A stretch of DNA of 64,000 nt from Cellvibrionaceae bacterium. Its GTDB lineage: Bacteria; Pseudomonadota; Gammaproteobacteria; Pseudomonadales; Cellvibrionaceae. The notes under the pieces are model-generated. The model had not been told where the DNA came from, did no database searches, and saw nothing but the letters and a program-made list of their open reading frames with translations. The DNA lies in NCBI GenBank assembly GCA_025800365.1, contig JAOXRT010000132.1, positions 1 to 64,000 on the forward strand, given 5' to 3'. Position 1 is the first letter of the stretch. Each line of letters opens with the position of its first letter. A program made the translations under genes and the position numbers. This document shows positions 26,871 to 37,055 of this stretch, piece after piece.

Positions 26871-27950
26871 ATGAATAAAAGTACATATGACAAGCTAACT
26901 CTGGAGGCCCAGTGGATATTTAGCGATGGCTCTGGCCAGAGCCTTGGCAACCATATGTTCGCCTTACTTCAAGCTGTTGAAGAAAGCGGGAAGCTAACCG
27001 CAGCCGCCAAGATGACGGGCATGTCATACCGCCACGCCTGGAATCAACTTCAACAATGGGAAGCTTTTTTTGGTGTTGCATTAGTTGAGTTACAAAAAGG
27101 AAAAGGGGCTAGGCTGAGCAGCTTTGGTGAAAAACTGCTCTGGGCAAAAAAGCGAGTCGATGCCAAAATCGAGCCCGAATTAGAAAATTTAATAAGTGAG
27201 ATTAATCTCCAGCTACGGGACTTGAAGCAGGACGACGGTGCTCCACTGCGCATTAATGCCAGCCATGGCTATGCGGTGGCATTACTTACCGAACATATTC
27301 AATCACCGTCTCTAAAATTGCGCTTTACCAGCGCCGAAGATGCCTTACGCTCTCTAGCTGCCGACGAATGTGATTTGGCAGGTTTTCATGTCCCGGAAAA
27401 TGGCAGTGGGCTACACCGCATCCACGCCTTTGATCACTACTTAAATGAACATGAATACGGCTTAATACGTTTTATCCAAAGAAAACAAGGCTTGATTCTA
27501 GCTGCCGGAAACCCTCATGAAATTTCAAGCTTGCAAGACCTGAGCCTTCAATCAGTAAAATTTGTGAACCGCCAGCACAATTCCGGCACACGTTTTTTAC
27601 TGGATCAATTTTTACAACAACAGAATCTCTCGCCAGATCATATCAATGGCTACACCAGCGAGGAGTTTACCCACTCAGCCGTTGCAGCCCATATTGCGGC
27701 AGGCATGGCTGGCGCAGGTTTTGGGGTTGAGCAAGCCGCTCGGCAATTTGGTTTGGACTTTATCGCGCTATGTCGCGAAGAATACTTGTTTGCCTATAAA
27801 AAAGACGCTCTGAATCTGCACACAATAAAACAGTTTCAACAGCAGCTTTGCACAATGGATATACAAGAAGCAATTAAAGCACTATCTGGCTACAGCCCAA
27901 TGGCTTGCGGCGAAGACATCGAATTCTCCGAAATAGCATCCTGGACCTAA
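26871..27950 (+). CDS. ModE-like HTH regulator with PBP-like effector domain
   Basis: A 359-residue regulator. Residues about 15-100 form a ModE-type winged helix (GNHMFALLQAVEESGKLT, AAAKMTGMSYRHAWNQL). The C-terminal two thirds resemble the PBP-like domain (PF12727) found fused to such HTHs, with FVNRQHNSGTRFLLDQFL and AAHIAAGMAGAGFGVEQAA. These domains often sense molybdate, tungstate or Moco-linked ligands. Divergent from the fds operon, whose enzyme needs Mo or W, so it is the likely regulator. No TOBE domains are seen. Confidence 0.85.
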   Translation: MNKSTYDKLTLEAQWIFSDGSGQSLGNHMFALLQAVEESGKLTAAAKMTGMSYRHAWNQLQQWEAFFGVALVELQKGKGARLSSFGEKLLWAKKRVDAKIEPELENLISEINLQLRDLKQDDGAPLRINASHGYAVALLTEHIQSPSLKLRFTSAEDALRSLAADECDLAGFHVPENGSGLHRIHAFDHYLNEHEYGLIRFIQRKQGLILAAGNPHEISSLQDLSLQSVKFVNRQHNSGTRFLLDQFLQQQNLSPDHINGYTSEEFTHSAVAAHIAAGMAGAGFGVEQAARQFGLDFIALCREEYLFAYKKDALNLHTIKQFQQQLCTMDIQEAIKALSGYSPMACGEDIEFSEIASWT

Positions 27951-27951
27951 T

Positions 27952-27979
27952 GGGGTCAGAACCCATGGGTTCTGACTCC
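27952..27979. repeat. 28-bp palindrome between convergent genes (copy 2)
   Basis: Same element as at 18220-18247 with one changed base (right arm ends GACTCC). It begins 2 bp after the regulator stop and ends 9 bp before the nhaD stop. Its repeated use at convergent gene ends suggests a terminator or boundary role. Confidence 0.7.
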
Positions 27980-27988
27980 TGCTATCTG

Positions 27989-29389
27989 TCAGCCATTGAC
28001 TAAAAAATGCACCCAAATACTGGCCCCATACCCTAAAGCAATCACCGGCGTCCATTTCAAATGACCAAAGAAGGTATATTGCCCTCTAGCTTGCCCCATT
28101 AAAGCCACACCAGCGGCAGAGCCAATAGACAGCATACTGCCACCAACACCTGCCGTTAATGTCACCAAGAGCCATTGGGTATGGGACATTTCAGGGTTCA
28201 TGGTAAGCACGGCAAACATCACTGGAATGTTATCCACAATTGCTGATAAGAAGCCTACTAGAATATTGGAGGTGGTAGGGCCTAGCTCGCCGTAGGAAAA
28301 ACCGGAAGCTAAGCTCAAGTAACCAATAAAGCCAAGGCCACCCACCGCTAAGATCACGCCATAGAAAAAGAACAGCGTATCCCACTCTGCTTTGGCGATC
28401 TTTTCGAACACATCAAAATTAAAGGGATCGTCGTGGGAGCCGGGTGGATTTTCACTGCCACTGTGCCAACTTAAAGAGCGACGACGTAGGGAATAACCAT
28501 AGAGTTTTAAATAAGCCAAGCCTGCCATCATGCCAAACACGGGTGGAATATGTAGGAAGTTATGAAAGCTCACCGCGGTAACAATGGTTAGCAGAAACAA
28601 CCCAACGATTACCAACGCACCATGCTTCATACTGACGTCTTCATGATCGCCAGCAGGTGGCTTTCCGCTTGGTAGCGCGAACTGCATGATCAAAGCGGGC
28701 ACAAGGAAATTCACCAATGAAGGCACAAATAGGGCGAAGAATTCGAAGAACTCAATAATGCCCTTTTGCCAAACCATTAAGGTGGTGATATCTCCAAAGG
28801 GACTAAAGGCACCTCCGGCATTGGCCGCCACCACCACATTAATACAAGCAATCGATACGAAGCTCGGCTTACCCTCGCCCACTACCAATATAACGGCACA
28901 CATTATCAGAGCCGTTGTTAGGTTGTCGGCCACTGGGGAGATCACAAAAGATAAGGCACCCGTCAACCAAAATAGCGCCTTATAGCTGAAACCTTTTAAT
29001 ACCAACCAAGCTCGCAAGGCTTCGAATACCCCACGCTCCAACATGGCGTTTATATAGGTCATTGCCACTAGAAGGAAAAAGAACAGCTCGGTAAACTCTA
29101 AAAAATTGTGCCGAATAGCGGATTCGACCAGATGGGAATCACCATGATGTCGGTAGACTATGGCCACCATCACCCATATCACTCCAGCCGCTAATAGCAC
29201 AGGTTTGGACTTACGCATATGCAGCTGCTCTTCGAATATCACCAGGGTATAGGCCACTATAAATACGGCGATAGCCGCATAGCCAACCCAATGCTGGGTA
29301 AGATCCATTAACTGACCTGACCTTTCTGAAGCCAGAGCCGAGCCGGGCAACAACAGGCCCAGCAGCAGTACACTTATCACTCGAAGCAA
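27989..29389 (-). CDS. nhaD: Na+/H+ antiporter NhaD
   Basis: A 466-residue inner-membrane antiporter of the NhaD/ArsB-related ion transporter family, exporting Na+ or Li+ in exchange for protons. It has a signal-like first helix, then about 12 membrane segments. Family stretches are ISPVADNLTTALIMCAV, ANAGGAFSPFGDITTLMVW and AIVDNIPVMFAVLTM, which include the Asp/Asn/Ser residues of the transport path. NhaD is common in marine and halotolerant bacteria. Monocistronic. Confidence 0.94.
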   Translation of the reverse strand: MLRVISVLLLGLLLPGSALASERSGQLMDLTQHWVGYAAIAVFIVAYTLVIFEEQLHMRKSKPVLLAAGVIWVMVAIVYRHHGDSHLVESAIRHNFLEFTELFFFLLVAMTYINAMLERGVFEALRAWLVLKGFSYKALFWLTGALSFVISPVADNLTTALIMCAVILVVGEGKPSFVSIACINVVVAANAGGAFSPFGDITTLMVWQKGIIEFFEFFALFVPSLVNFLVPALIMQFALPSGKPPAGDHEDVSMKHGALVIVGLFLLTIVTAVSFHNFLHIPPVFGMMAGLAYLKLYGYSLRRRSLSWHSGSENPPGSHDDPFNFDVFEKIAKAEWDTLFFFYGVILAVGGLGFIGYLSLASGFSYGELGPTTSNILVGFLSAIVDNIPVMFAVLTMNPEMSHTQWLLVTLTAGVGGSMLSIGSAAGVALMGQARGQYTFFGHLKWTPVIALGYGASIWVHFLVNG

Positions 29390-29584
29390 AACCGTTTTCC
29401 TTTTGTAATGATTTAAGCACTTGGTTTACAGGGCAGGCATTGTGTCCTGTTCCAAGCCATACACTCTTGATGTAAATCAGTAAGCGATAAGGGCCAGCTC
29501 AATTTATCGCGATAATTTCACCTAACTTTGACCTTAAGGGCGCTACCTTAGATACATATTCTCAGAAACCTAGGAGCCAAGCCC

Positions 29585-30877
29585 ATGAGCCTGCTAAGCC
29601 CTTCAAAAAGTGCCAAGCTTTTACCCCTACTTATCAATATGTTTTGGATCGTGATGTCTACCAGTACAGCTGCCGAAGAACCATCGGCCAAGGCACATCT
29701 TCCCGAGAAACAACAATCAGCCTTCGTACAGGGTGCTCGCAATGCAGAACTGTCTCAGAATATTGAGAGGCTTCTAGAGAAGCATCGGCTACCAGGCCTA
29801 GTGTTGAAGGTGAAACACCGCGGTGAGCTTATCCACTACCAAGCTCATGGCAAAGTCAATATTTCTAAAGAAAAGCTTATGAGCAAGGATGCTTTATTTC
29901 GCATCTATTCTATGAGCAAGCCTATCACCGCTTTGGCTATGTTACAGCTATTGGATAGAGAGCTTATTTCATTGGACGACGATATACGTAAGTATCTACC
30001 AGAGTTCGAACCCTTCGAAGTTGATGGCAAAGTTTATAGCGTTAACATTCATCAGCTGCTTTCTCATACTGCAGGCTTTGGCTATGGCGGAGGATTAAAA
30101 AACTGGGTAGATATTCGCTACTTAATTGCCAATCCACTTAGCCGTCGTAATAGCTTGGACGATCTTATCGATGATTTATCAGGGATCGATCTAAAGTTTC
30201 CTCCTGGCGAGAAATTTGAATACAGCATTGCCAGTGATATTCAAGGTGCCATTATCGAGCGCGTAAGCGGCTTAAAACTTGATGTCTACTTTCAAAAATA
30301 TATTTTTGAACCCTTAAAAATGAAAGACACGGCATTCTATGTGACGCAAGATAATCAACATCGTCTTGTCGATATGTATGAATATGATGCAGGTACCTTT
30401 GAAGCGGCTTATGTATTCAACCAGGAAAAAATCTTCCTAAGCGAACGCGCCAAGGATAGCCCCTACCTTAAGAAACCAAAACTGCTATCCAGCGGCGGTG
30501 GGCTAATCTCAAGCGCAGAAGACTATAGCCATTTCCTTAGCATGCTCGCTAACAAAGGTGAGTTCGAGGGTAAGCAGTTGCTATCGAAGAAGAGTATCGA
30601 ATTGATGTTAAGCAGCCATACCACCGGACTAGACACCCACTTTATGCCAAGGGTCTACCAAGGAACAGGCTTTGGCTATGGTGTAGGAATCAAAGAAATT
30701 GCCGGTGACGACCGAGCACAAGGCAGCTTCTTCTGGGGCGGCATGGGCGGCACGATATTTTGGGCTGACCCCGAGAATGAATTAGAGGTAACAGCCATGA
30801 TGCAAGTTGAGGACGGCTGGGTTGCTTTGGAAAAGTGGTTAATTATGGAAATTTACCCACTTATCAAAGACCGTTAA
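29585..30877 (+). CDS. Beta-lactamase-fold serine hydrolase
   Basis: A 430-residue exported protein with a signal-like N-terminus (residues 12-30). The active-site SxxK is SMSK (YSMSKPITALAMLQLL), the second motif is the YSI of FEYSIASDIQGAI, and the later HTAGFGYG-type and GFGYGVGI loops fit class C beta-lactamase/esterase proteins (PF00144). Probably an esterase or peptidase in the periplasm; real beta-lactam resistance should not be assumed. AGGAG lies 8 nt before the ATG. Monocistronic. Confidence 0.9.
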   Translation: MSLLSPSKSAKLLPLLINMFWIVMSTSTAAEEPSAKAHLPEKQQSAFVQGARNAELSQNIERLLEKHRLPGLVLKVKHRGELIHYQAHGKVNISKEKLMSKDALFRIYSMSKPITALAMLQLLDRELISLDDDIRKYLPEFEPFEVDGKVYSVNIHQLLSHTAGFGYGGGLKNWVDIRYLIANPLSRRNSLDDLIDDLSGIDLKFPPGEKFEYSIASDIQGAIIERVSGLKLDVYFQKYIFEPLKMKDTAFYVTQDNQHRLVDMYEYDAGTFEAAYVFNQEKIFLSERAKDSPYLKKPKLLSSGGGLISSAEDYSHFLSMLANKGEFEGKQLLSKKSIELMLSSHTTGLDTHFMPRVYQGTGFGYGVGIKEIAGDDRAQGSFFWGGMGGTIFWADPENELEVTAMMQVEDGWVALEKWLIMEIYPLIKDR

Positions 30878-30919
30878 CCATTTGAATTTCTGGCAAGCTA
30901 GAACTCCAGCAATAAAAAA

Positions 30920-30938
30920 GCCCGAGTACTGCTCGGGC
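30920..30938 (-). terminator. Rho-independent terminator of the efflux operon
   Basis: GCCCGAG and CTCGGGC form a 7-bp stem with a 5-nt loop, followed on the minus strand by TTTTTT. It lies 26 bp past the MipA/OmpV gene stop and so ends the long minus-strand operon. Confidence 0.88.
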
Positions 30939-30964
30939 CAAAGGAGGAGAGGACTTCCTAGCCT

Positions 30965-31729
30965 TTAAAATCGATATACATAGCCAATACCTACATTAAA
31001 GGTATTGTCACGGTCCACGATGGAGCTATCGCTAATTTCTTTGGAATAGGATTCGTATTCCAAATTTAAAACTACGGCGTGATTTTCCATAAAGGGATAC
31101 ATGGCCATGATGCCAGCACTATAGTTCACCCCAGCATCAGCTTTGTAAAAGGCACGATCTGGGCGAACATATTGTTGCTCTACGCCGTAAAAATACTGAT
31201 TAATCTCTTCGCTTTGCCACTGTAAGCCAATCGATGGCTCAATCATCCAGCCCGCCACAGGTATTTCAAAGCTGTATTCCAACTCGGCGCTAGTACCATC
31301 ATGGGTGCCACTTACATCAGATGCTAATGACAAACTGAACTCACCCCAGTTGGTTTCTTTCGATATACCAATTTGCCCCATGACGATACTATCGAACTCG
31401 GGCATATCAGCAAGCAGCTTGCTGTTATCGCGATCCGTATCTCCAATACCATCAAGAGCTATTGAAGTGCTGATAGACCAACCGTTGTCTTCGTATAGAT
31501 AATACCCAAGGCCTGGGCCACCAATAAAAAAGTTGCCCCAGCGAGCCTGGATAAATGGAAAGGGCTGAATTTCATCATCACCGCCCACATAAAGAGATTG
31601 ATCGTTGCCTACGAGAATGCCTAGTGCATAGCCTTCGTCGTCTTCGTCATGACGCTCATCACTTTGTGCCAACACGCCTAGCGCACAAGTAGATAAGCAA
31701 GCTGCGGTGATAAATTGATAAAACCTCAT
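30965..31729 (-). CDS. MipA/OmpV family outer-membrane protein
   Basis: A 254-residue protein with a signal peptide (about 21 residues, LGVLA-Q). The mature barrel has YVGGDDEIQPFPFIQARWG and GPGLGYYLYED near the start, marks of the MipA/OmpV family, and ends NVGIGYVYRF with a terminal Phe. Family members are scaffold or porin-like outer-membrane proteins often coupled to two-component or efflux genes. It sits at the end of an RND efflux and sensor operon, 97 bp after the kinase gene. Confidence 0.85.
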   Translation of the reverse strand: MRFYQFITAACLSTCALGVLAQSDERHDEDDEGYALGILVGNDQSLYVGGDDEIQPFPFIQARWGNFFIGGPGLGYYLYEDNGWSISTSIALDGIGDTDRDNSKLLADMPEFDSIVMGQIGISKETNWGEFSLSLASDVSGTHDGTSAELEYSFEIPVAGWMIEPSIGLQWQSEEINQYFYGVEQQYVRPDRAFYKADAGVNYSAGIMAMYPFMENHAVVLNLEYESYSKEISDSSIVDRDNTFNVGIGYVYRF

Positions 31730-31826
31730 GCCATTGTTCCTCTTGTTTAAGATAGTCGCTATCTTATTTATTCTGAGGTATCCACGAGGTGTATTAAAAA
31801 GGTCTAATTACCAAAAACGATTAACT

Positions 31827-33170
31827 TTACACAGGTTTAAATCGCAAAAGACACTCGCGACCACTGCCACCTATTTCGCAGTGATAGTACCAGCCCAGGC
31901 GCTCAGCAATTTGCTCAACCAGATCTAATCCCAACCCGAACCCGACCTGTTCTGAGTCTGTTACCAAAGCGGAATCACTTATTTCCCAGTTGAGAATACG
32001 AAGACTACTATTGGATAAGCTTACCTCCACACCACCTTTCTGGGTATGTTGAAAAGCATTCCGGATTAGATTTGAAATTAAAATAGTACAAAAAACAGGA
32101 GGCTCTTCGACGCAAACAGGCAAACCCCTTAAATCAATAGAGACACTCTTCCCCTTCAATAAATAGCTATTGTCGTCGATAGAGTTCTGACACAACTCCA
32201 GCAAATCGATCACTTCTACAGGAGGGCTAATCGCATCCTTTCGGTTCAGCCAAAGCAGCGTTTCGGTCAGTAGCCGCATATCCGTTACAGAGTACTTGAT
32301 GCGCTCTAAAGCCTGCTTCTCCTGGCCAGAGAGATCACTGAATCCGTCGAGCTTTTCAAGAAGTTCAATATTCCCGGCAGCCACGGCAATAGGTGTTCTG
32401 AGCTCATGACTTGCATATTGCAAAAACCTTCGTTCCTTTTCTGTTGATTCCGCCGTTCTAGCAAAAGCCTCTTGAAGTTTTAGCGCGACGACATTGAGCT
32501 CTTGATACCGAAAGCTCGGCAAATCTTGTTTTACATTTTCGACCGTCAGCTCGCTTGCCCACTGCGAAATAGCTTGCACAGGCTGGCTTATTCTACGAAA
32601 TAACAAAAGAGCGAGCAGGGAAAACAAAAAGATAATAAATAGGGCAAAATAAAGCGCCGCATCTTGAACCGTATCTCGCTCTTGATCTTCGGCTTCGGTT
32701 AGCTGAATGCCCGTTAACAGATAAAGCCATTGACCTTCCGGCATACGGTAGGCATACAAAAAGAGTATTTGGCAGTTTTGCCCTTCACACAGCTCTTTGA
32801 AATCATCAGCAGGCGTATCTTCGCTTTCGTCATAATCAATATCGACAAAGAAATCATAATCTTCATGCTCGAAATTTTCGGGCTTAAAAATCAGTTTGAT
32901 AGGCTCGGGGATATCATCGATAGAGGTGTAAACGTGGTAGAAGTCATCGGCCATCAGGGGCGTATTCGGATCGTTCTCAAGACGAGACATATAGGCAGAA
33001 ATTTCTCTTTCTGCCTCACCTTTGAGTTTTAGCAATACCCCTAGATTTAGAAGTATGGAAGACATGATGGCAAAAATCAGCGCAAAAATGGTACCTGCGC
33101 CGATAATCCACCACATCAATAGGCTCTTGATACTACGGTTTGGCCCGATAGAAAATATCTTTTTAAACAT
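31827..33170 (-). CDS. Sensor histidine kinase
   Basis: A 447-residue membrane kinase. A first membrane helix (about 18-40) is followed by a periplasmic sensor of about 130 residues rich in Asp and Glu, a second helix (about 170-195), HAMP, then HisKA with the phospho-His in ASHELRTPIAVAAGN and an ATPase domain with N box LIRNAFQHT and G box GFGLGLDLVEQIA. The acidic sensor suggests a cation or antimicrobial-peptide signal, which is inference. It overlaps the response regulator gene by 8 nt, and the two form a pair. Confidence 0.93.
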   Translation of the reverse strand: MFKKIFSIGPNRSIKSLLMWWIIGAGTIFALIFAIMSSILLNLGVLLKLKGEAEREISAYMSRLENDPNTPLMADDFYHVYTSIDDIPEPIKLIFKPENFEHEDYDFFVDIDYDESEDTPADDFKELCEGQNCQILFLYAYRMPEGQWLYLLTGIQLTEAEDQERDTVQDAALYFALFIIFLFSLLALLLFRRISQPVQAISQWASELTVENVKQDLPSFRYQELNVVALKLQEAFARTAESTEKERRFLQYASHELRTPIAVAAGNIELLEKLDGFSDLSGQEKQALERIKYSVTDMRLLTETLLWLNRKDAISPPVEVIDLLELCQNSIDDNSYLLKGKSVSIDLRGLPVCVEEPPVFCTILISNLIRNAFQHTQKGGVEVSLSNSSLRILNWEISDSALVTDSEQVGFGLGLDLVEQIAERLGWYYHCEIGGSGRECLLRFKPV

Positions 33171-33840
33171 TCAGCTCACGCATAACAAAGCCATGATTGG
33201 GAACAGTATGAATCAATGTTTTATCAAAGGGTTTATCAAGCTGTTGACGCAAGCGATACATATGAACTTTTAACAAGTCAGTATCCGGGACATCATTTTG
33301 CCAAATCGCCCACTCCAGGGCATCACGTTTAACAATATCTGGAGATTTTCGCATTAGCTCCACCAAAATAGTCCAACCCGTCGGCGTCACATCAATCAGC
33401 TTTCCATCCCGGTAAACCGTTTTGCTTTGCAAGTCGACTTCAATATCGGCTAAAAATAGCTTTTTGGCTTGAGCACTACGACGATGGGACAGCGATTTAA
33501 TTCGTGCCGCTAGCTCTTCCATTTCAAAGGGCTTTACTAGGTAATCATCTGTACCTACATCAAAACCATTCAATTTGTCGGCCAGTGCATCACGCGCGGT
33601 TAGCATTAAAACTGGAGTGTCTACTCCCTGATTCCTTAATGCCTCGCATACCTCAAAGCCATTAAGTTTGGGCAGATTAATATCCAATAAAATGGTTTGG
33701 TAATTGTTATTTAAAGCTAGGTTTAGACCCGCTTCGCCATTGGGAGCAAAATCACACTCAATACCTTCTAGCTTCAAATAAGTCGCGATAGTAGTTGCCA
33801 GATTAATATTATCTTCGACTAATAGAGTTTGAATATTCAT
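33163..33840 (-). CDS. OmpR-family response regulator
   Basis: A 225-residue regulator with a receiver domain (phospho-acceptor Asp in TILLDINLPKLNG; Thr in VLMLTARDA; Lys in YLVKPFEMEEL) and a winged-helix DNA-binding domain (VTPTGWTILVELM, HMYRLRQQLDKPF). Its start overlaps the RND permease stop as ATGA, so it is translated with the pump it likely controls. Partner kinase is directly downstream. Confidence 0.95.
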   Translation of the reverse strand: MNIQTLLVEDNINLATTIATYLKLEGIECDFAPNGEAGLNLALNNNYQTILLDINLPKLNGFEVCEALRNQGVDTPVLMLTARDALADKLNGFDVGTDDYLVKPFEMEELAARIKSLSHRRSAQAKKLFLADIEVDLQSKTVYRDGKLIDVTPTGWTILVELMRKSPDIVKRDALEWAIWQNDVPDTDLLKVHMYRLRQQLDKPFDKTLIHTVPNHGFVMRELNV

Positions 33841-36800
33841 TCGCGGGCTCCCAATGTATTAGGGGTTAACTTGTCTCGCATACGCAAAAATAGTGCTCGA
33901 ATATCTTCTGCAATCATAAGCACAATTGGCACTAATATTAATGTCACCAAAGTAGCAAAAGTAATACCGTAGGCCAGTGATGTAGCTGCCGGGATTAAGA
34001 AAAGGGCTTGAGAAGCCGTCTCTTGCAATAAAGACGCTAGGCCAAGCACTGTTGTTAAAGTAGTCAATACAATGGCCCTCATACGCAATGCCCCCGCCTG
34101 TAGAAGTGCATCATGCAAAGCTACGCCTTTGGAACGCAAAGCGTTAAATTGATTCAATAACAATAGGCTATCGTTCACCACAACTCCGCTTAAGGCGAGA
34201 ATACCGAATATCGATAGAATACTAATCGCCAAATCATTTACCCAATGCCCGATTACGGCCCCTACAATCCCAAAAGGAATAGCCGACATAATGACAAATG
34301 GCTGCCAATAGGATTTAAGTGGCACAGCTAACAAAAAGTAAATACTAAATAGCGACAGCATAAAAATACCAACCAGAGAATCCGAGCTTTCTTCCTCCTC
34401 AGCGGCATCTCCATCAATCAGGATATCGATATTAGGGTACTGGCGTTTAATTTCAGGAAAGACTTCATTTTCCAAGGTGGTGATTAGAGCTGAGCTACTG
34501 AGGATTTGTTCCTGAAGGTTTGCGCTAATTGTCGCCGAGCGACGATTGGCGACCCTTCGAATGGTTTCCTGCTTTAGCTCTGTCTTAACCGTTGCCACCA
34601 GTGCTAGCGGCAGCACTTCCCCGCTGGGGCTGCGCACACGTGCATTTTCAAGGCTGGTAATATCTTGGCGCTGTTGATATGGATAGCGTACCCGGACCTT
34701 AACCTCGTCTTTACCCCGCTGTATACGCTGTACCTCGGCACCATAAAAGCTCTGCTGAATTTGCAGGGCTAAACCCGCCGTGGACATGCCAAGAGAGCGG
34801 CCGAGCGGGGTCAGCTCAAATAGAAAGACGGGTTGTACTGCCGCATAGTTATTGTGAACATCCTGCACCCCAGCTAACTCGGCGAGTTTCACACTCAGCA
34901 TTTGTGCGGCACCGTTCAACTGGCTTGCGTCCTCCGATAGCAGATTGAGCTCTACATCTTTATCTTCAAAGTCGTCTGTTGAAACAATAAGATCTTGCAA
35001 ACCTTCATAAGTATTGAGCTGTTCTTGCAGTTGCTCTGCATATTCTGTGGAATCAATAAAGTTTCTAGCTGCCGTGCTGAGCTCAATCTGAACCAAACCG
35101 CTTTGATCATCCGCCACCAGTGAATAGACACGGGCCGTAAATGACTCCTTTACAGCATATTGCTTTTGAAGCTCTTGGTCTAAGGTCGCAATCTCTCGCT
35201 CCACCTTGTCGACCTGACGGTGCAACAAGCCATAGCCCCCACCTTGGCTGACACTAAAGAAAACAGATACATTATCTTCAGGGATATCAGGAAAGAAGCT
35301 AAAACCTACCTTCCCGCTAGGCACCATGCCGATAACCAAAACAAAGGCCGAGAAAAAACATAATAATGTGGCATAGCGAAAGCGCAGAGCCCTATCTAAC
35401 AAAGGCTGGTAATAATCCTCATTGAGACGAACTATCAAATTATTCGCTTTTCCCTGCACAGAAGACAAGGCTCTTGTGGCTATGTTCTGCGGCTTTTTAG
35501 CTTCACCTTTATTCTGATTTTGCTGAGTTTGTAAATGTCTTAAATGCGCCGGTAGGATTAACTTAGACTCGATCAAGGAAAAGATCAGGCAGGCTGTACA
35601 CACCAAGGCAAACTGGGAAAAGAGTGAGCCCAATTGCCCCTCAACCAAAGACAAGGGAAAAAACGCCGCTACCGTGGTCAATACACCAAATGCGGTTGGC
35701 ACCGCAATGCGCTGCACCCCCACAATTGTGGACTCTACGTTATCACCAAGTTCTTTGCGTGCGGAGTAAACACTTTCCCCCACTACAACAGCATCGTCGA
35801 CTAGAATCCCTAGCACCAATACAAAGCCAAAGGTGGTTAATTGGTTTAAGGTTAGATCCCAAAAACTGCCTCCCATTAAAATTAGGCCACCGGCAAAACA
35901 AATCGGCAAACCCATTGCCACCCATAGAGCAACCTTAAAGTTCAGGAAGATGGTCAACACCAGCATTACCAACAGAATACCGATCAAGCCGTTATCAATA
36001 ATCAAATTCAGGCGATCGATCATATTGCTACTTTGATCCCACCAGGCTTCGATAACGACACCCTCGGGAATATCGCCTGAGTCCTGCCAATGTTGCACAC
36101 GTTCTTTAACCTGCTCCGAGATTTCAATAATGTTATCCCGCCGCCCTGCGCCCACTTCTAGCGTAATAGCACGCTGGCCATGTAAGCGGGAAAGTACATT
36201 AGGGCTTTCTTCGTAGCCTTCGCGAATAGTAGCTATATCTTTCAATAAGACATCACGGCCATCCGCGTAGCTGCTAACAACTATTTGCGCGAACTCTGAA
36301 GCTCTATAACGTTGCTTATCAGCTTTAAGCAGAATCAAACCTTTATCAGAACGCAACTCCCCGCTGCTCTCACTAATGGATTCAGCTCGAATACGTTCAA
36401 CCACATCGTTTAGACTTAAGCCGTAGCTTTGCAAGGCATACTCATCAAGCTCTACAGAAATCTCATCTGTGCGCCAACCGCTGCGGGTGACTTTATGAAC
36501 GCTCCCGAGCTTCAACAAATCCGTTTCTAGTCTGCGGCTAAATTGCTGTAACTCTCGCTGCCCTACATCACCATAAACGCTCACCCAGATAGCACTTTCA
36601 TCCCATTGCTGGCGAGAGACAATCGGTTTCTCTGCAGCAGCAGGAAAACTGGGAATGCCATCGACGATATTTTTAACCTCAGCGGTTAAACGATCGAGGT
36701 CATAATCATGTTGCTTTTCAACGGTGACGGTCACCGAGCTATTGGTACTGGACGAAGCAATTCGTTTAATACCCGCCTGCCCAGCCAAGGCCTCTTCGAT

Positions 36801-37055
36801 CTTAATCGCAATACCTTCTTCGGCCTGCTGGGGGTCGCCACTTTCAAAACGTACATCAATACTAATGCGATTAGGCTCTACGCTCGGAAAGCCTTCAATG
36901 CGCAAGGAAGCCGCTGTTCCTAGCCCCGTCGCTAAGATAAGCAGCATCAATAAATTGGCAGCAACGGGGTTATGTACAAACCAAGCAACGACACCTTTAT
37001 TGATCGCTGGCTTATCCATTCCTTGTTTTTCGCTATGCTGATCAGACGGATTCAT
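33837..37055 (-). CDS. RND efflux transporter, inner-membrane permease
   Basis: A 1072-residue proton-driven pump of the AcrB/MexB-like superfamily. Seen: the first helix after a cytoplasmic start (WFVHNPVAANLLML), porter domain features such as EIVSVDVRFESG-like DVRFESGDPQQAEEG, the proton-relay Asp pair in LGILVDDAVVVGESVY, and the second half with GIFMLSLFSIYFLLAVPLKS and GILALSGVVVNDSLLLLN. It works with the membrane-fusion and outer-membrane proteins encoded upstream. Substrate unknown. Closer to the multidrug branch than to the metal branch, an uncertain judgement. Confidence 0.94.
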   Translation of the reverse strand: MNPSDQHSEKQGMDKPAINKGVVAWFVHNPVAANLLMLLILATGLGTAASLRIEGFPSVEPNRISIDVRFESGDPQQAEEGIAIKIEEALAGQAGIKRIASSSTNSSVTVTVEKQHDYDLDRLTAEVKNIVDGIPSFPAAAEKPIVSRQQWDESAIWVSVYGDVGQRELQQFSRRLETDLLKLGSVHKVTRSGWRTDEISVELDEYALQSYGLSLNDVVERIRAESISESSGELRSDKGLILLKADKQRYRASEFAQIVVSSYADGRDVLLKDIATIREGYEESPNVLSRLHGQRAITLEVGAGRRDNIIEISEQVKERVQHWQDSGDIPEGVVIEAWWDQSSNMIDRLNLIIDNGLIGILLVMLVLTIFLNFKVALWVAMGLPICFAGGLILMGGSFWDLTLNQLTTFGFVLVLGILVDDAVVVGESVYSARKELGDNVESTIVGVQRIAVPTAFGVLTTVAAFFPLSLVEGQLGSLFSQFALVCTACLIFSLIESKLILPAHLRHLQTQQNQNKGEAKKPQNIATRALSSVQGKANNLIVRLNEDYYQPLLDRALRFRYATLLCFFSAFVLVIGMVPSGKVGFSFFPDIPEDNVSVFFSVSQGGGYGLLHRQVDKVEREIATLDQELQKQYAVKESFTARVYSLVADDQSGLVQIELSTAARNFIDSTEYAEQLQEQLNTYEGLQDLIVSTDDFEDKDVELNLLSEDASQLNGAAQMLSVKLAELAGVQDVHNNYAAVQPVFLFELTPLGRSLGMSTAGLALQIQQSFYGAEVQRIQRGKDEVKVRVRYPYQQRQDITSLENARVRSPSGEVLPLALVATVKTELKQETIRRVANRRSATISANLQEQILSSSALITTLENEVFPEIKRQYPNIDILIDGDAAEEEESSDSLVGIFMLSLFSIYFLLAVPLKSYWQPFVIMSAIPFGIVGAVIGHWVNDLAISILSIFGILALSGVVVNDSLLLLNQFNALRSKGVALHDALLQAGALRMRAIVLTTLTTVLGLASLLQETASQALFLIPAATSLAYGITFATLVTLILVPIVLMIAEDIRALFLRMRDKLTPNTLGARE

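Noticed and set aside
29585-30877. Call as a true beta-lactamase resistance gene
   Set aside because: The SxxK and YSI motifs only place it in the broad PF00144 family, which is mostly esterases and peptidases.
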